Shown: positions 8,290 to 17,604 of the stretch, one piece after another
Layout of the letters: each line of letters begins with the position of its first letter
Position numbering within the stretch: position 1 is the first letter of the stretch
Notes under the pieces: model-generated
Told to the model about the DNA's origin: nothing
Database searches by the model: none
Seen by the model: the letters and a program-made list of their open reading frames with translations, nothing else
Origin: Bifidobacteriaceae bacterium
GTDB lineage: Bacteria; Actinomycetota; Actinomycetes; Actinomycetales; WQXJ01
NCBI GenBank assembly: GCA_031267825.1
Contig: JAIRYJ010000005.1
Coordinates: 27,222 to 91,221 of the forward strand
Reading direction: 5' to 3'
Length of the DNA: 64,000 nt
Made by a program: the position numbers and the translations under genes

Positions 8290-8367
8290 CACCGCCTCGA
8301 GTTAGTCCCACCACCTCAAGCCAGTCTCATCACCTCAAGTCAGCCCTCGCCACCTCAAGTTAGCTGT
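8290..8367. repeat. Four imperfect 19-20-bp tandem repeats upstream of lipoate ligase gene
   Basis: Four head-to-tail units of the type ACCACCTCAAGYYAGYC, beginning near 8290, 8309, 8328 and 8348 and ending about 45 bases before the start codon. Too short and without spacers, so not CRISPR. They may be regulator sites or slippage products. Confidence 0.65.
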
Positions 8368-8412
8368 CGTCGCCCGCTGGTCGACTGACGCCGCGCCAGC
8401 TAGCCTGAACTG

Positions 8413-9462
8413 GTGCATGGTGAGTACAAAACTCCAGGTGGCAAGCTGGTGTCGGTTGATGTCGGGCCGTCTGATGGGCGTTTGAGGACGGTTCGGCTAT
8501 CTGGTGACTTCTTCTTGGAACCAGATGAGGCTCTGGCCAGAATTGAAACGGCGCTGGTCGGCGCCCCAGTTGATGAACCAGCCGAAGGTCTGGCCAAGCG
8601 CATCAACCTGGCCTTGGAACCGGCCGACAGGTTGATCGGATTTGACGCCACAGCTGTGGCAATAGCTGTCCGCCGGGCACTCGGTAAGTCCTCAACTTGG
8701 GCGGATCACCGGTTCACGTTGGTCCAGGACCAGCCGCGCGATGCTTACACCCAAATGGCTTTAGATCAGGTTTTTGCCGAGGAATTGGCGGCCGGTCGGC
8801 GCGGGCCAACTTTGCGGCTATGGCAATGGGCTTCCAACGCTGTTGTGATCGGGTCATACCAGTCCTGGTCAAATGAGGTAGATCAGGCAGGAGCCGCCCG
8901 TCACAACGTCACCGTGGTGCGCCGGGTGTCCGGCGGCGGCGCGATGTTCATTGAACCCGGTAACACCATCACCTATTCGTTGGTTGTCCCAGAGTCGCTG
9001 GTTGATGGCATGAGTTTCATTGATTCCTATGCCTTTCTTGATGCCTGGTGTGTTGGGGCGTTACGGACCCTCGGCATAGACGCCTCGTATCAGCCGATCA
9101 ATGACATCGCCAGCCCGGCCGGGAAGATTGCTGGGGCCGCTCAGAAACGGTTCGCTGACGGCTCGGTGTTGCATCACGTCACAATGGCTTATGACATTGA
9201 CGCCGCCAAAATGCTTGAAGTGCTCAGAATCGGCCGCGAAAAACTGTCTGACAAAGGCACCAGCTCGGACGCTAAACGCGTTGATCCGTTGCGTTCGCAG
9301 ACTGGTATGCCACGCCAGGCGATCATCGAAGCACTAATTAACCACTTCGCCTCACTCTATGGCTTGAACCAGTCAGAGCCAACGCGGGCCGAATTGTCCC
9401 GGGCCGCTGAACTAGTCGAATTGAAGTTCGCCAGCCGTCAGTGGCTCCAACGCGTGCCGTGA
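8413..9462 (+). CDS. lplA: Lipoate-protein ligase, accessory domain at N-terminus
   Basis: 349 aa. Activates lipoate with ATP and transfers it to lipoyl domains of 2-oxoacid dehydrogenases or the glycine cleavage H protein. Residues 1-90 (starting VHGEYKTPGGKL) match the small accessory domain that in E. coli LplA is C-terminal; the catalytic BPL/LplA domain follows with RRVSGGGAMF, the lipoate/ATP loop, and AGKIAGAAQKR with its catalytic Lys. This permuted order is known in Gram-positive ligases. GTG start at 8413 lacks a clear ribosome-binding site; TAGCCT lies close upstream, so a leaderless mRNA is possible. Confidence 0.88.
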   Translation: MHGEYKTPGGKLVSVDVGPSDGRLRTVRLSGDFFLEPDEALARIETALVGAPVDEPAEGLAKRINLALEPADRLIGFDATAVAIAVRRALGKSSTWADHRFTLVQDQPRDAYTQMALDQVFAEELAAGRRGPTLRLWQWASNAVVIGSYQSWSNEVDQAGAARHNVTVVRRVSGGGAMFIEPGNTITYSLVVPESLVDGMSFIDSYAFLDAWCVGALRTLGIDASYQPINDIASPAGKIAGAAQKRFADGSVLHHVTMAYDIDAAKMLEVLRIGREKLSDKGTSSDAKRVDPLRSQTGMPRQAIIEALINHFASLYGLNQSEPTRAELSRAAELVELKFASRQWLQRVP

Positions 9463-9533
9463 GCCGGACCTGTCCGTCCAGAGCGGTTCGGTCAAACAAG
9501 CCCAAAACGCCGTCGACCCCCTGACCCGCGGGT

Positions 9534-9539
9534 TTACTA
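9534..9539 (+). promoter_or_regulatory. Possible -10 box of an intergenic transcript
   Basis: TACTAT with a weak TCGACC-type -35 about 17 bases upstream, in the 245-bp gap after the lipoate ligase gene. Any transcript would run into the hairpin at 9587-9626 and a 13-codon reading frame starting at 9580. No known RNA recognised. Confidence 0.25.
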
Positions 9540-9586
9540 TGGGGCCGCTCGAGGCGGCACTTCAAGGTGAGAGGCGGGATGACAGT

Positions 9587-9626
9587 AATCGGTCATAGTT
9601 GCCCAAAAGGCCAACTGTGACCGATT
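9587..9626. repeat. Dispersed palindromic hairpin, copy 1
   Basis: AATCGGTCATAGTTG pairs with CAACTGTGACCGATT across a short loop (one G-T pair), between convergent genes. A related hairpin is at 17068-17114, also between convergent genes. Could be a bidirectional terminator or a REP-like element. Confidence 0.6.
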
Positions 9627-9707
9627 TCCGTAGCGGAAAGTGGGCTGACTGGCTGGCTGGTGGGGCGGCATCGGGCGGGGTGCTTGGCGTGACTTGACCT
9701 GGGGCTG

Positions 9708-10148
9708 TCACTCTTGGGGCGGACCAAGCGTGTCGGTTGTACCAACCAGATCGCCTGACAACTCAGCCAGGTCCTGGTCAAAGCCGTAAAGGCGTTGCAC
9801 ACCATTTTCAAGCTGGTAGTAATGGCGCAAATAGAACCCTTCAAGCAGGGCAATCACCAGACAAGCTAGGCCCAGGCCGCGCGACACCCAAATGGTGGCG
9901 TCCGGATCGGCCGGGGTCAAAGCCAGCACCGCCCAAGCTGCCATTGTGGCCAGCAACAAACCTCCAAAGAACAACGTCACCAGCAGGTGGATCAACCGTT
10001 CATGCTGAAAGTGGCGGGTCTGACGGTCGTGATACAAAGCCAGCCCGGCGCCCGCCAGCCTGGTGTCCTGCCCCGCGAGGCGGCGTTGACGCAGGCCAGC
10101 CACCTGCGCGGCGACAAACTGATGATGCTGGAGGAGCCTACGGTACAT
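9708..10148 (-). CDS. Small two-helix membrane protein, unknown function
   Basis: 146 aa. Not recognised. The N-terminal 50 residues are charged and rich in Gln, Arg and His; two membrane helices lie at roughly residues 55-78 and 87-105; the tail is acidic. Convergent with the lipoate ligase gene and divergent from the sigma-factor gene. Coding looks real because the frame carries a coherent membrane topology. Confidence 0.6.
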   Translation of the reverse strand: MYRRLLQHHQFVAAQVAGLRQRRLAGQDTRLAGAGLALYHDRQTRHFQHERLIHLLVTLFFGGLLLATMAAWAVLALTPADPDATIWVSRGLGLACLVIALLEGFYLRHYYQLENGVQRLYGFDQDLAELSGDLVGTTDTLGPPQE

Positions 10149-10239
10149 GAACCAATTCTATGGATGCCGCCGGAACCCGGGTCAGGCGATAACTTTGAGC
10201 GACGCGTTAGGTTTTGAGCGGGCCAGACATGTACCTGAT

Positions 10240-10935
10240 ATGAAACCGATGGGCGCTGATAGCGTCAGCCAAGTGGATCAGGCGGATAGGGCGTTCGGCC
10301 AGATTGGCCGTGACATCCAGGCAGGCGCGCACAGCCAAACCTTCTATGACGACCAGCTTGACCGTTCCGCTGAGCGCGGCAGATCATCTGAGCCGCAACC
10401 GCTTACGCCGTCTGTCCCAGTAGGTGCGGCCTATGATGAGGTTTTCGCCGAGATGTTCAAAGCACAGTATCCACGCATCTGGGCTTACCTCAGGCGGCGC
10501 CTGACCGATCAAGAACTGGCTAACGACATCACCGCTGAGGTGTTCCGCCTGGCCTGGGAACAGACCCAGAAGGGCGGACCACCGGACCCGCCGTGGCTTT
10601 TTGTGACCGCCCGCAATTTGCTGTCAAACGCTTACCGATCTGAGGCCCGGGCCGCCCAAGCTGGATCAGCCATGGCCACCGAAATGACCCGTGATCCTAA
10701 CCGGCCACCTCAGTCTGAGTCTCAATCTAACGCTGATGACCTGCAAGAACGCGTCCGGGAAGCGCTTTGGGCGCTACCCGGTGGGCAACGCGAAATCCTC
10801 ATCGCCCATTACTGGGATGGCTTTAGTGGGGCCGACTGTGCGGCGCTGCTGGGCTGTTCAATTCCGGCCGCTTGGATGCGTTTGACACGCGCCAGGGCAG
10901 CCTTCAAGACCCGCTTTACAGAACTTAAGGACTAA
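10240..10935 (+). CDS. ECF-type RNA polymerase sigma factor
   Basis: About 231 aa from ATG 10240. Sigma-70 region 2 (roughly residues 64-125, FKAQYPRIWAYLRRRL...DITAEVFRLAW) and region 4 (about 170-225, ALWALPGGQREILIAHYWDGFSGADCAALLG) are clear; regions 1 and 3 are absent, as in extracytoplasmic-function factors. The frame is open back to 10147, but that start would overlap the divergent gene, so the later ATG is preferred; the first 60 residues look unstructured either way. Followed after two bases by a membrane protein that may act as its regulator. Confidence 0.82.
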   Translation: MKPMGADSVSQVDQADRAFGQIGRDIQAGAHSQTFYDDQLDRSAERGRSSEPQPLTPSVPVGAAYDEVFAEMFKAQYPRIWAYLRRRLTDQELANDITAEVFRLAWEQTQKGGPPDPPWLFVTARNLLSNAYRSEARAAQAGSAMATEMTRDPNRPPQSESQSNADDLQERVREALWALPGGQREILIAHYWDGFSGADCAALLGCSIPAAWMRLTRARAAFKTRFTELKD

Positions 10936-10937
10936 TC

Positions 10938-11828
10938 ATGAAACAACTTTCTATTGCCCGGACCTTGCGTGGCGCCAACCCGGTTGCCACTCCGAACCGG
11001 CTTGATCAAGACGGACGCGAACTATTGGTCCGGTTTGTTCATCCGTCGCTGCTAGTGGACGATGCCGCCCGCACCAGTTCCAGCCACCGTTGGCGTTGGG
11101 TTGTGGCAGGGGCGGCCGCGGTGGCGGCCGCGACCGCTGCGGTGGCGTTTCCTTTGGCGTCTTCGACGCCGGCTGAAGCTAGCCTGACAACTGGTGTTGT
11201 TCTAGGGGTGACCGGCGATGAAACCTCAGACCGGCCCTGGGCTGGTTCGGCCATCGCGGAGTTGACCGCACCCGATGGCACCAGCCGCTGGGTCAGGGCC
11301 TGGTCGCAGGCTGGTGACCTGGTGGCCGATCCTGGCGAAAAACTGTCCTATAACCAGACCCCGGACGGCGCACTGAACGCTGACGGTGCGGCGTCACTGT
11401 TGTCATATGTGCCCACCATTGTGGCGGTGGATGGTGACCGTGATGAGGTTACTGTCAGGATCACCTCTGACGCGGCGGCCGACGCCGTGTTAAGCAGTGT
11501 GGCGACCGGCCAGACCGGCGGCCAGGGGAAGGTGAAACTGTTGACAACGGTTCTGAAGCGGGACGGTGATGTGGTGTTCTACGTCCAAACACTGAGCGCC
11601 AGCAGCGATGAAGGACGGGCCGCGCTGGAATCACTTCAAATCGCACCGGATGGTACCTGGGTTGACGAGGCCGCTGCTGGAAGCTTGGCTTCACCAGCTG
11701 ACCTGTTGAATGCTCTGACCGAACAGGATGATCCTCTGGCTGGCCTGACTCCGGAAGAGATCCAAGACTTGCTCGACGAGGGAGGGATCATCTTGGTTGA
11801 GGAAGACGGTGTGGTGTCGGCCGGATAA
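10938..11828 (+). CDS. Membrane-anchored protein, probable sigma-factor partner
   Basis: 296 aa. About 50 cytoplasmic residues, one membrane helix (roughly 52-72, Ala/Val-rich), then an exported acidic domain. It lacks a recognisable zinc-anti-sigma motif. Starting two bases after the sigma gene, it fits the common position of an anti-sigma or CU044_5270-type accessory protein; that role rests on context. The dispersed motif occurs in frame at 11061-11067 (codons for VDDAAR). Confidence 0.6.
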   Translation: MKQLSIARTLRGANPVATPNRLDQDGRELLVRFVHPSLLVDDAARTSSSHRWRWVVAGAAAVAAATAAVAFPLASSTPAEASLTTGVVLGVTGDETSDRPWAGSAIAELTAPDGTSRWVRAWSQAGDLVADPGEKLSYNQTPDGALNADGAASLLSYVPTIVAVDGDRDEVTVRITSDAAADAVLSSVATGQTGGQGKVKLLTTVLKRDGDVVFYVQTLSASSDEGRAALESLQIAPDGTWVDEAAAGSLASPADLLNALTEQDDPLAGLTPEEIQDLLDEGGIILVEEDGVVSAG

Positions 11829-11840
11829 TTGGCTACCGTG

Positions 11841-11870
11841 ACGGGCACCTCAGTTCGCTGGGGTGCCCGT
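11841..11870. terminator. Bidirectional terminator hairpin
   Basis: ACGGGCACC pairs with GGTGCCCGT around a loop of about 12 bases, followed by ATTTAACT. It sits between the convergent sigma-partner and ackA genes. Confidence 0.75.
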
Positions 11871-11872
11871 AT

Positions 11873-13072
11873 TTAACTGTCTACCGAATCAATCAGCTCA
11901 GCCGCCTGATGGGCGATCTCATACTCCTCATTGGTTGGCGTAACCCAAACCTCAATCGGTGAACCGTCAGTTGAGATCAGAGCCGCCCCCCGGGCGGCCG
12001 CGTTACGCCCGGCATCCAACTCGATCCCTAAACCCTCCAGGCCGCGTAAAGCTAGAGCCCGCGTGACTGGATCATTCTCACCAATACCAGCGGTGAAAGC
12101 GATCGCATCAACCCGGCCCAACTGGGCGCAATAGGCGCCAATGTAGTGGCGCAGCCGGTGAGCGAACACATCCAACGCCAACTGGGCGGCGCCATCACCT
12201 GAAGCGATTGCCCGGTGAATATCCCGCAAATCAAGCGAACCGCACATCCCTAACAGGCCAGACTTCTTATTCAGCAAGTCATCTACTTGGTCGATCGTCA
12301 GCCCAGCTTCCCGCACCAAATGGAACACCACCGCCGGGTCAATGTCACCGCAGCGTGAACCCATCACAAGGCCCTCTAACGGTGTCAAACCCATTGATGT
12401 TTCAACTGACCGCCCGCCCCGGACCGCCGTCATAGAACAACCCGAACCGATGTGAACAGTGATGATATTGACATCAGCTAAATCCCGGCCCATCGCCCGG
12501 GCGGTCTCACGCGAAACATACTGATGCGAAGTGCCATGAAAACCGTAACGCCGGATACGGAACTGACGGGCCAGCCCAGGATTAATCGCGTAGCTGTAAG
12601 CCTCCGGCGGCAAAGTAGCGTGAAACGCCGTATCGAACACAGCGACCTGCGGCAGATCAGGGAAAGCCGCCTGAGAAGCTTCGATACCTTGAATATTGGC
12701 CGGATTATGGAGTGGCGCCAAAGGCGTGAACTCAATGATTTTGGCCAGCACTTGAGGGTTGATGATAGTGGCGGCCGAATACTCATCGGCGCCTTGCACC
12801 ACCCGGTGTCCCACCCCAACAAGCCCAGCTGATCCTAAGTCCGGGCCGTACTTGGCGAACAGTTTCAGGACGCCACGCAACCCAGTGGTGTGATCCGGTA
12901 CAGGCGCCTCAATGACATGTTTGCGTTCACCGATACGGTGCGTCAGCGGTGAAACCGCCTCACCGATCCGTTCAACAATCCCGCTGGCCAGCGCCTGGCG
13001 GGTGTCAACGTCAACCAACTGATACTTGAGTGAAGAAGATCCGGCATTGATTACTAAGACTGTTTCAGCCAC
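11873..13072 (-). CDS. ackA: Acetate kinase
   Basis: About 399 aa, normal length. Converts acetyl phosphate and ADP to acetate and ATP. Visible: VLVINAGSSSLKYQL near the N-terminus, VGHRVVQG, RRYGFHGTSHQYV, and the ASKHA-fold loops HIGSGCSM and AFTAGIGEND. Start GTG 13072 has AAGGA seven to ten bases upstream, right after the pta stop, so the two genes form one operon that generates ATP from acetyl-CoA. Confidence 0.96.
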   Translation of the reverse strand: MAETVLVINAGSSSLKYQLVDVDTRQALASGIVERIGEAVSPLTHRIGERKHVIEAPVPDHTTGLRGVLKLFAKYGPDLGSAGLVGVGHRVVQGADEYSAATIINPQVLAKIIEFTPLAPLHNPANIQGIEASQAAFPDLPQVAVFDTAFHATLPPEAYSYAINPGLARQFRIRRYGFHGTSHQYVSRETARAMGRDLADVNIITVHIGSGCSMTAVRGGRSVETSMGLTPLEGLVMGSRCGDIDPAVVFHLVREAGLTIDQVDDLLNKKSGLLGMCGSLDLRDIHRAIASGDGAAQLALDVFAHRLRHYIGAYCAQLGRVDAIAFTAGIGENDPVTRALALRGLEGLGIELDAGRNAAARGAALISTDGSPIEVWVTPTNEEYEIAHQAAELIDSVDS

Positions 13073-13082
13073 AAGTTTTCCT

Positions 13083-15152
13083 TCAGTTAGCGGATGCCTG
13101 TGCCTGGCAGGCGGTGATGATGATGGTGGCGACAATGTCCTCAACTAAGGCGCCGCGTGACAAGTCATTAACTGGTTTACGCAAACCTTGCAGGACCGGT
13201 CCAATCGCGACAGCCCCAGCTGAACGTTGCACCGCCTTATAGGTGATGTTGCCTGAATTGAGGTCCGGGAAGATCAATACTGTGGCCCGTCCTGCAACTG
13301 GCGAAGACGGCGACTTGGCGGCTCCAACCGAAGCCACAACGGCGGCATCGTACTGTAACGGACCATCTAACGCCAGGTCTGGCGCGGCCTGACGGGCTAG
13401 GCGGGTGGCTTCAGTGACAGCCTCAACCGCTGGGCCAAGACCTGAAGTGCCAGTCGAATAGGACAGCAGCGCGACTCGCGGCTCAACCCCGAAAGCGGCC
13501 GCGGTAGCGGCTGAATCAATCGCGATACCGGCCAACTGGGCTGGCGTCGGATTAGGGTTGACGGCACAATCACCGAATACCAGCACCCGGTCCGCCATCG
13601 CCATCAAGAAAACTGATGACACAACCGCCGTACCGGGCTTAGTTTTGATGATCTCGAAAGCCGGACGGATCGTGTCAGCGGTGGTGTGAATCGCCCCAGA
13701 AACCATCCCGTCAGCCATACCAGTGTGAACCATCATCGTCCCGAAATAGGTTTCTGAACTGGTCATAACCGCTAAGGCTTTGTCTTTGGTCATGCCTTTA
13801 TGGGCCCGCAACTTGGCGTAAAGATCAGCGAACCGTTCAACTAATTCATCATCCGACGGGTCAACCAGAGTGGCTTTAGACAAATCGATTCCCAGTTCAC
13901 TGGCTCGCGCCAAAATAGTGTCAGGCTTACCCAAAATGGTGATGTTAGCCGCACCCAAAGCGGTGATTTGGGCGGCGGCCCGCAAGATGCGGTCATCTGA
14001 TCCTTCTGGCAAGACAATGCGTTTCGGGTCACGGCGTGCCTGAACCGTTAATGACTGCTGGAAAGCTAGCGGTGTTAGGGTCTCGCGGCCAAAAGATTCC
14101 ATGGCTTCTACGAATTGGTGCGCGTCAACGCCTTCTTCGAAAGCCGCCAAAGCGGCTTCAGCTTTGTCTTGTGAACTGAGGTCGAGGTGACCGCGGACCA
14201 GGGTGGAGGCGGCCGCCGCTGAGAATGAATCCTTATGGGTCGCGATTATTGGCAGATCGCCGGCCAATGAGCGGGCCAAGTCCAGTACGGCCCTGTCCGG
14301 CATATAACCGCTGCCTAATATGAGGCCAGCCAGGCCGGGGAAGTTCGGATCGGAATGGGTCGCGGCCAGGCCTAACAGCACACCAACCCGGTCACCGGGG
14401 AAAAACACGACCGATCTTGGCGCGATGTGCGCCAAAACGTGTTCGACTTCTTGGGCGGCGATCGACATGTTGAGGACTTCAAGGCCAAGTGCCGCCGGGT
14501 CACCAGAAACCAGGTGCCCGCCAACCGCGTCCATCACAGCACCCAATGTGGGGGCTAAGGCGATGCGTGAATCTGGGATGGCGGCCGTTGGTACATCAAG
14601 GTGGCCTAACTGGGCGCGCATCGAACCGATTTCTTCTGGGCCGCAACGGTTCGCTATGACACCGATCATTTTGGCGAACTGCGCTTTGATGGTCGCGCTG
14701 GCCAGTTCGGCTGAGGCCAGCACCTGACGTGGTGTCCAACCCGTGGTCGGCACAACCAGAATGACTGGTGTGCCTAAGGTGGCCGCCATCCGGGCGTTGA
14801 GGGTGAGTTCTTCCCCGCCGGGCACATCGGTGTGATCTGATCCGACCACCACAACAACGTCGCAGAGCGTTTTGAAAGCCTCATAGCGGGTCAGGACTTG
14901 TTCCATGGCGGCCCGCGGCGCCTGATGGAAGTGCTGGTAGGTGGTGCCGATGCGGACTTTGCGGTCCGCTTCGATGGTGTCGCGTGTCTTGAGCAGGTCA
15001 AGCACGTGGTCGGTGCCGTCGTTGTGGCGCAGGATGGGCCGGAAAACTCCGACCCGTTCGTAGGAGCGTTTCAATTCCTCCACTAGTCCCAGCGCCACAA
15101 TAGACTTGACGGCGTCTCGGTCGGTCGAAGCCAGATAAACAGAACGTGCCAC
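13083..15152 (-). CDS. pta: Phosphate acetyltransferase, two-domain form
   Basis: About 689 aa. Converts acetyl-CoA and phosphate to acetyl phosphate for AckA. The N-terminal third is the P-loop-like/DRTGG region (in which the usual Walker A Gly residues are replaced, giving DRDAVKS); the C-terminal about 330 residues are the catalytic PTA domain ([42 protein letters not shown]). I place the start at GTG 15152 (VARSVYLAS), behind AAAGG; the frame is open to 15203. The dispersed motif is at 13343-13349. Confidence 0.93.
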   Translation of the reverse strand: MARSVYLASTDRDAVKSIVALGLVEELKRSYERVGVFRPILRHNDGTDHVLDLLKTRDTIEADRKVRIGTTYQHFHQAPRAAMEQVLTRYEAFKTLCDVVVVVGSDHTDVPGGEELTLNARMAATLGTPVILVVPTTGWTPRQVLASAELASATIKAQFAKMIGVIANRCGPEEIGSMRAQLGHLDVPTAAIPDSRIALAPTLGAVMDAVGGHLVSGDPAALGLEVLNMSIAAQEVEHVLAHIAPRSVVFFPGDRVGVLLGLAATHSDPNFPGLAGLILGSGYMPDRAVLDLARSLAGDLPIIATHKDSFSAAAASTLVRGHLDLSSQDKAEAALAAFEEGVDAHQFVEAMESFGRETLTPLAFQQSLTVQARRDPKRIVLPEGSDDRILRAAAQITALGAANITILGKPDTILARASELGIDLSKATLVDPSDDELVERFADLYAKLRAHKGMTKDKALAVMTSSETYFGTMMVHTGMADGMVSGAIHTTADTIRPAFEIIKTKPGTAVVSSVFLMAMADRVLVFGDCAVNPNPTPAQLAGIAIDSAATAAAFGVEPRVALLSYSTGTSGLGPAVEAVTEATRLARQAAPDLALDGPLQYDAAVVASVGAAKSPSSPVAGRATVLIFPDLNSGNITYKAVQRSAGAVAIGPVLQGLRKPVNDLSRGALVEDIVATIIITACQAQASAN

Positions 15153-15274
15153 TCGTTCCACACCTTTCATCAGTGAGGGGAACCTTTCGCCCAGCATGGG
15201 CACACCACTGCCTACTAGTGTACCTAGCGTCGGCCGACTGCTCTGGTCGGCTAGTTGTTAGGAGCGTTACCGTT

Positions 15275-17050
15275 GTGACCAGTTCTTTGCCTGGCCCTGG
15301 CGACCGGCCAGTCCTGGTGGTTGATTTTGGGGCCCAATATGCTCAGTTGATCGCCCGGCGGGTGCGTGAGGCGCGGGTCTATTCGGAGATCGTGCCGCAC
15401 ACTTGGACGGCCCAGCGCCTGCTGGCCCTGGACCCGGGGGCGATCATTTTGTCGGGTGGCCCGGCTTCGGTCTTTGAGCCGGGCGCTCCCCGGCTTGACC
15501 CTGAGTTGCTCGCGTCTGGTGTGCCTGTGCTGGGGATTTGTTACGGTTTTCAGGCGATGGCTCACGCTTTGGGGGCGCCGGTTGATAGGGCCGCTTTGGG
15601 TGAGTACGGCTCAACCATGGTTCAGTTGGTTGCTCCTAATGCTGTATTGGACGATGCCGTCAGTGGACTACCGCTGTCCGCCGGGTTTACGGCCCGTCCG
15701 GCCGGGGAGGCTGAGGCGCCGCGAGCCGGTTTATTGGCTGGTAGTCCGGATCATCAGACGGTTTGGATGAGCCACGGTGTGGCGGTGACCGGCCCGCCGG
15801 ATGGCTTCACGGTGTTGGCGACCAGCCCGGGCGCGCCGGTGGCGGCTTTTGAGGATCGCCAACGGCGGCTTTATGGGGTTCAGTGGCACCCGGAGGTGCG
15901 TCACACGCCATTGGGGCAGGCCACTTTGGAGAATTTTCTGTTCAATCAGGCCGGATTGCGTCCTGATTGGACGCCTGGGTCGATTGTGGCGGCGCAGGTG
16001 GCGGCTGTCCGGGCGCAAGCTGGGCCGCACCGGGTGATTTGTGGCTTGTCTGGTGGGGTTGATTCGGCGGTCGCGGCGGCTTTGGTGCAGCGGGCCATCG
16101 GCGAACGGTTGACTTGTGTTTTTGTTGATCACGGGTTGTTGCGTGAAGGTGAACGGGAACAGGTTGAACGGGATTTTGTGGCGGTCACTGGAGCTCGCCT
16201 GATAGTGCATGATGCCCGCCAGCGGTTCCTTGAGGCTTTGGCTGGGGTGAGTGAGCCGGAAGCTAAACGGAAGATCATTGGCCGGGAGTTTATTCGGGCT
16301 TTTGAGGTGGCCGCACGGCAGGCCGCCCGCGGTGTTGTCTCTAATGATGGTGACGCCGTTCTAGCTGGTGACGCCGACCCAGAATCCGGGCCGCCTGGCG
16401 GTGAGGTCGGCCCGGCTGGTCGGCCCGGCCCGGCTGGTCGGCCCGGCCCGGCTGGGGACGTCAAGTTCTTGGTTCAGGGGACGCTCTACCCGGATGTGGT
16501 CGAAAGCGGCGGCGGCAGCGGCGCCGCCACCATCAAGTCACACCATAACGTTGGCGGCCTGCCAGATGATCTCAGTTTTGAGCTGATTGAACCGTTACGC
16601 ACCCTCTTCAAGGACGAGGTTCGGGCGGTCGGCACGGAACTTGGCCTGCCTGATGCGATGGTTTGGCGCCAGCCTTTCCCTGGGCCTGGCTTGGCCATCA
16701 GGATTGTTGGTGAGGTCACGGCGGACCGTCTTGAAACCATCAGACGGGCGGATGGAATTGTCCGGGAGGAACTCAGCCGGGCCGGATTGGACCGTCAGAT
16801 TTGGCAGTGTCCGGTGGTGTTGCTAGCTGATGTCAGGTCTGTTGGGGTGCAAGGCGATGAGCGGACCTACGGCCATCCGGTGGTGTTGCGGCCGGTCACT
16901 TCAGATGATGCCATGACGGCGGATTTCTCACGCCTGGACTATGACCTGTTGGCGCGCATCGCCGGCCGGATCACTGGTGAGGTCCGCCAGGTCAACCGAG
17001 TCGTGTTGGATGTGACATCTAAACCGCCCGGCACAATCGAATGGGAATGA
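15275..17050 (+). CDS. guaA: GMP synthase (glutamine-hydrolysing)
   Basis: About 591 aa; XMP to GMP in purine synthesis. Class I glutamine amidotransferase domain with GICYGFQAM (nucleophile Cys) and GVQWHPEV (His/Glu); ATP pyrophosphatase domain with [13 protein letters not shown]-terminal dimerisation domain ending TIEWE. Start GTG 15275 gives [19 protein letters not shown] and has AGGAG about ten bases upstream. Oddity: residues about 353-395 (nt 16337-16462) are an insertion rich in Gly, Pro and Ala, with an 18-bp unit repeated about 2.5 times, just before the conserved [12 protein letters not shown]. The insertion lies on a loop, so activity is probably kept. Confidence 0.95.
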   Translation: MTSSLPGPGDRPVLVVDFGAQYAQLIARRVREARVYSEIVPHTWTAQRLLALDPGAIILSGGPASVFEPGAPRLDPELLASGVPVLGICYGFQAMAHALGAPVDRAALGEYGSTMVQLVAPNAVLDDAVSGLPLSAGFTARPAGEAEAPRAGLLAGSPDHQTVWMSHGVAVTGPPDGFTVLATSPGAPVAAFEDRQRRLYGVQWHPEVRHTPLGQATLENFLFNQAGLRPDWTPGSIVAAQVAAVRAQAGPHRVICGLSGGVDSAVAAALVQRAIGERLTCVFVDHGLLREGEREQVERDFVAVTGARLIVHDARQRFLEALAGVSEPEAKRKIIGREFIRAFEVAARQAARGVVSNDGDAVLAGDADPESGPPGGEVGPAGRPGPAGRPGPAGDVKFLVQGTLYPDVVESGGGSGAATIKSHHNVGGLPDDLSFELIEPLRTLFKDEVRAVGTELGLPDAMVWRQPFPGPGLAIRIVGEVTADRLETIRRADGIVREELSRAGLDRQIWQCPVVLLADVRSVGVQGDERTYGHPVVLRPVTSDDAMTADFSRLDYDLLARIAGRITGEVRQVNRVVLDVTSKPPGTIEWE

Positions 17051-17067
17051 CCGGCCCTAGTTTCCAA

Positions 17068-17114
17068 ATCGGTAACTGGTCATAGTTGGCGATTGTAGCC
17101 AACTACGACCGATT
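17068..17114. repeat. Dispersed palindromic hairpin, copy 2
   Basis: GGTCATAGTTGGC (17078-17090) pairs with GCCAACTACGACC (17098-17110); AATCGGT and ACCGATT flank it. Relative of 9587-9626 with the same GGTCATAGTTG core and a different loop. Located just after guaA, before a convergent gene. Confidence 0.6.
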
Positions 17115-17198
17115 GCTGAACCCCGGACCGTGGCCCTGGACCCGGGTTGCCCGGCTAATTGTGGCCCCTCCCGCCAAATTGGCCGGGCAACCCACCAA

Positions 17199-17561
17199 TC
17201 AGGCCCGGGGCCGCCGGATGGCGGCTACCAGGGCTGAGACCACCAGAGTCAAACCCGCTAGACCCAGTAGGACAACCAACGCCAGTTCAGCTGACAGGTG
17301 CAGGCCAGATGAGGCCACGATCCCCCAAACCCCGAGCAGCACAATGATCAGTCCCCAAACCACGACGCCTGGACGGACGCCGCGCTTGATTGGAGCGGGC
17401 CGCGGGTCAACTAGCGGCTGGCCGCCGGCTGGAGTCGCACCTGGCTGCGATGTGCCTGGCCTTTGTGGCTGAACTGGTCCAGCGGTTGGCCCACTAACCG
17501 TAGGAGCCCCGGCCGGGCGTGCCTGGGCTGGAGTTGAACTGGTTGAAGTGGTGTGGCTCAT
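17199..17561 (-). CDS. Pro-rich small membrane protein, unknown function
   Basis: 120 aa. The first 60 residues are Pro/Ala/Thr/Gln-rich and probably cytoplasmic; two membrane helices lie at about 66-84 and 91-112; the end is basic (RRPRA). Not recognised. It follows the PspC membrane-protein gene by about 40 bases on the same strand, so an operon and an envelope-related role are plausible. Confidence 0.6.
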   Translation of the reverse strand: MSHTTSTSSTPAQARPAGAPTVSGPTAGPVQPQRPGTSQPGATPAGGQPLVDPRPAPIKRGVRPGVVVWGLIIVLLGVWGIVASSGLHLSAELALVVLLGLAGLTLVVSALVAAIRRPRA

Positions 17562-17604
17562 GTCTATTCCAATCTTTGCTGTCTGTGTCCGTTAGGCGGA
17601 GTGT

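Noticed and set aside
8290..8367. Tandem repeats as a CRISPR array
   Set aside because: Units of 19-20 bp are contiguous without spacers and no cas genes are present.
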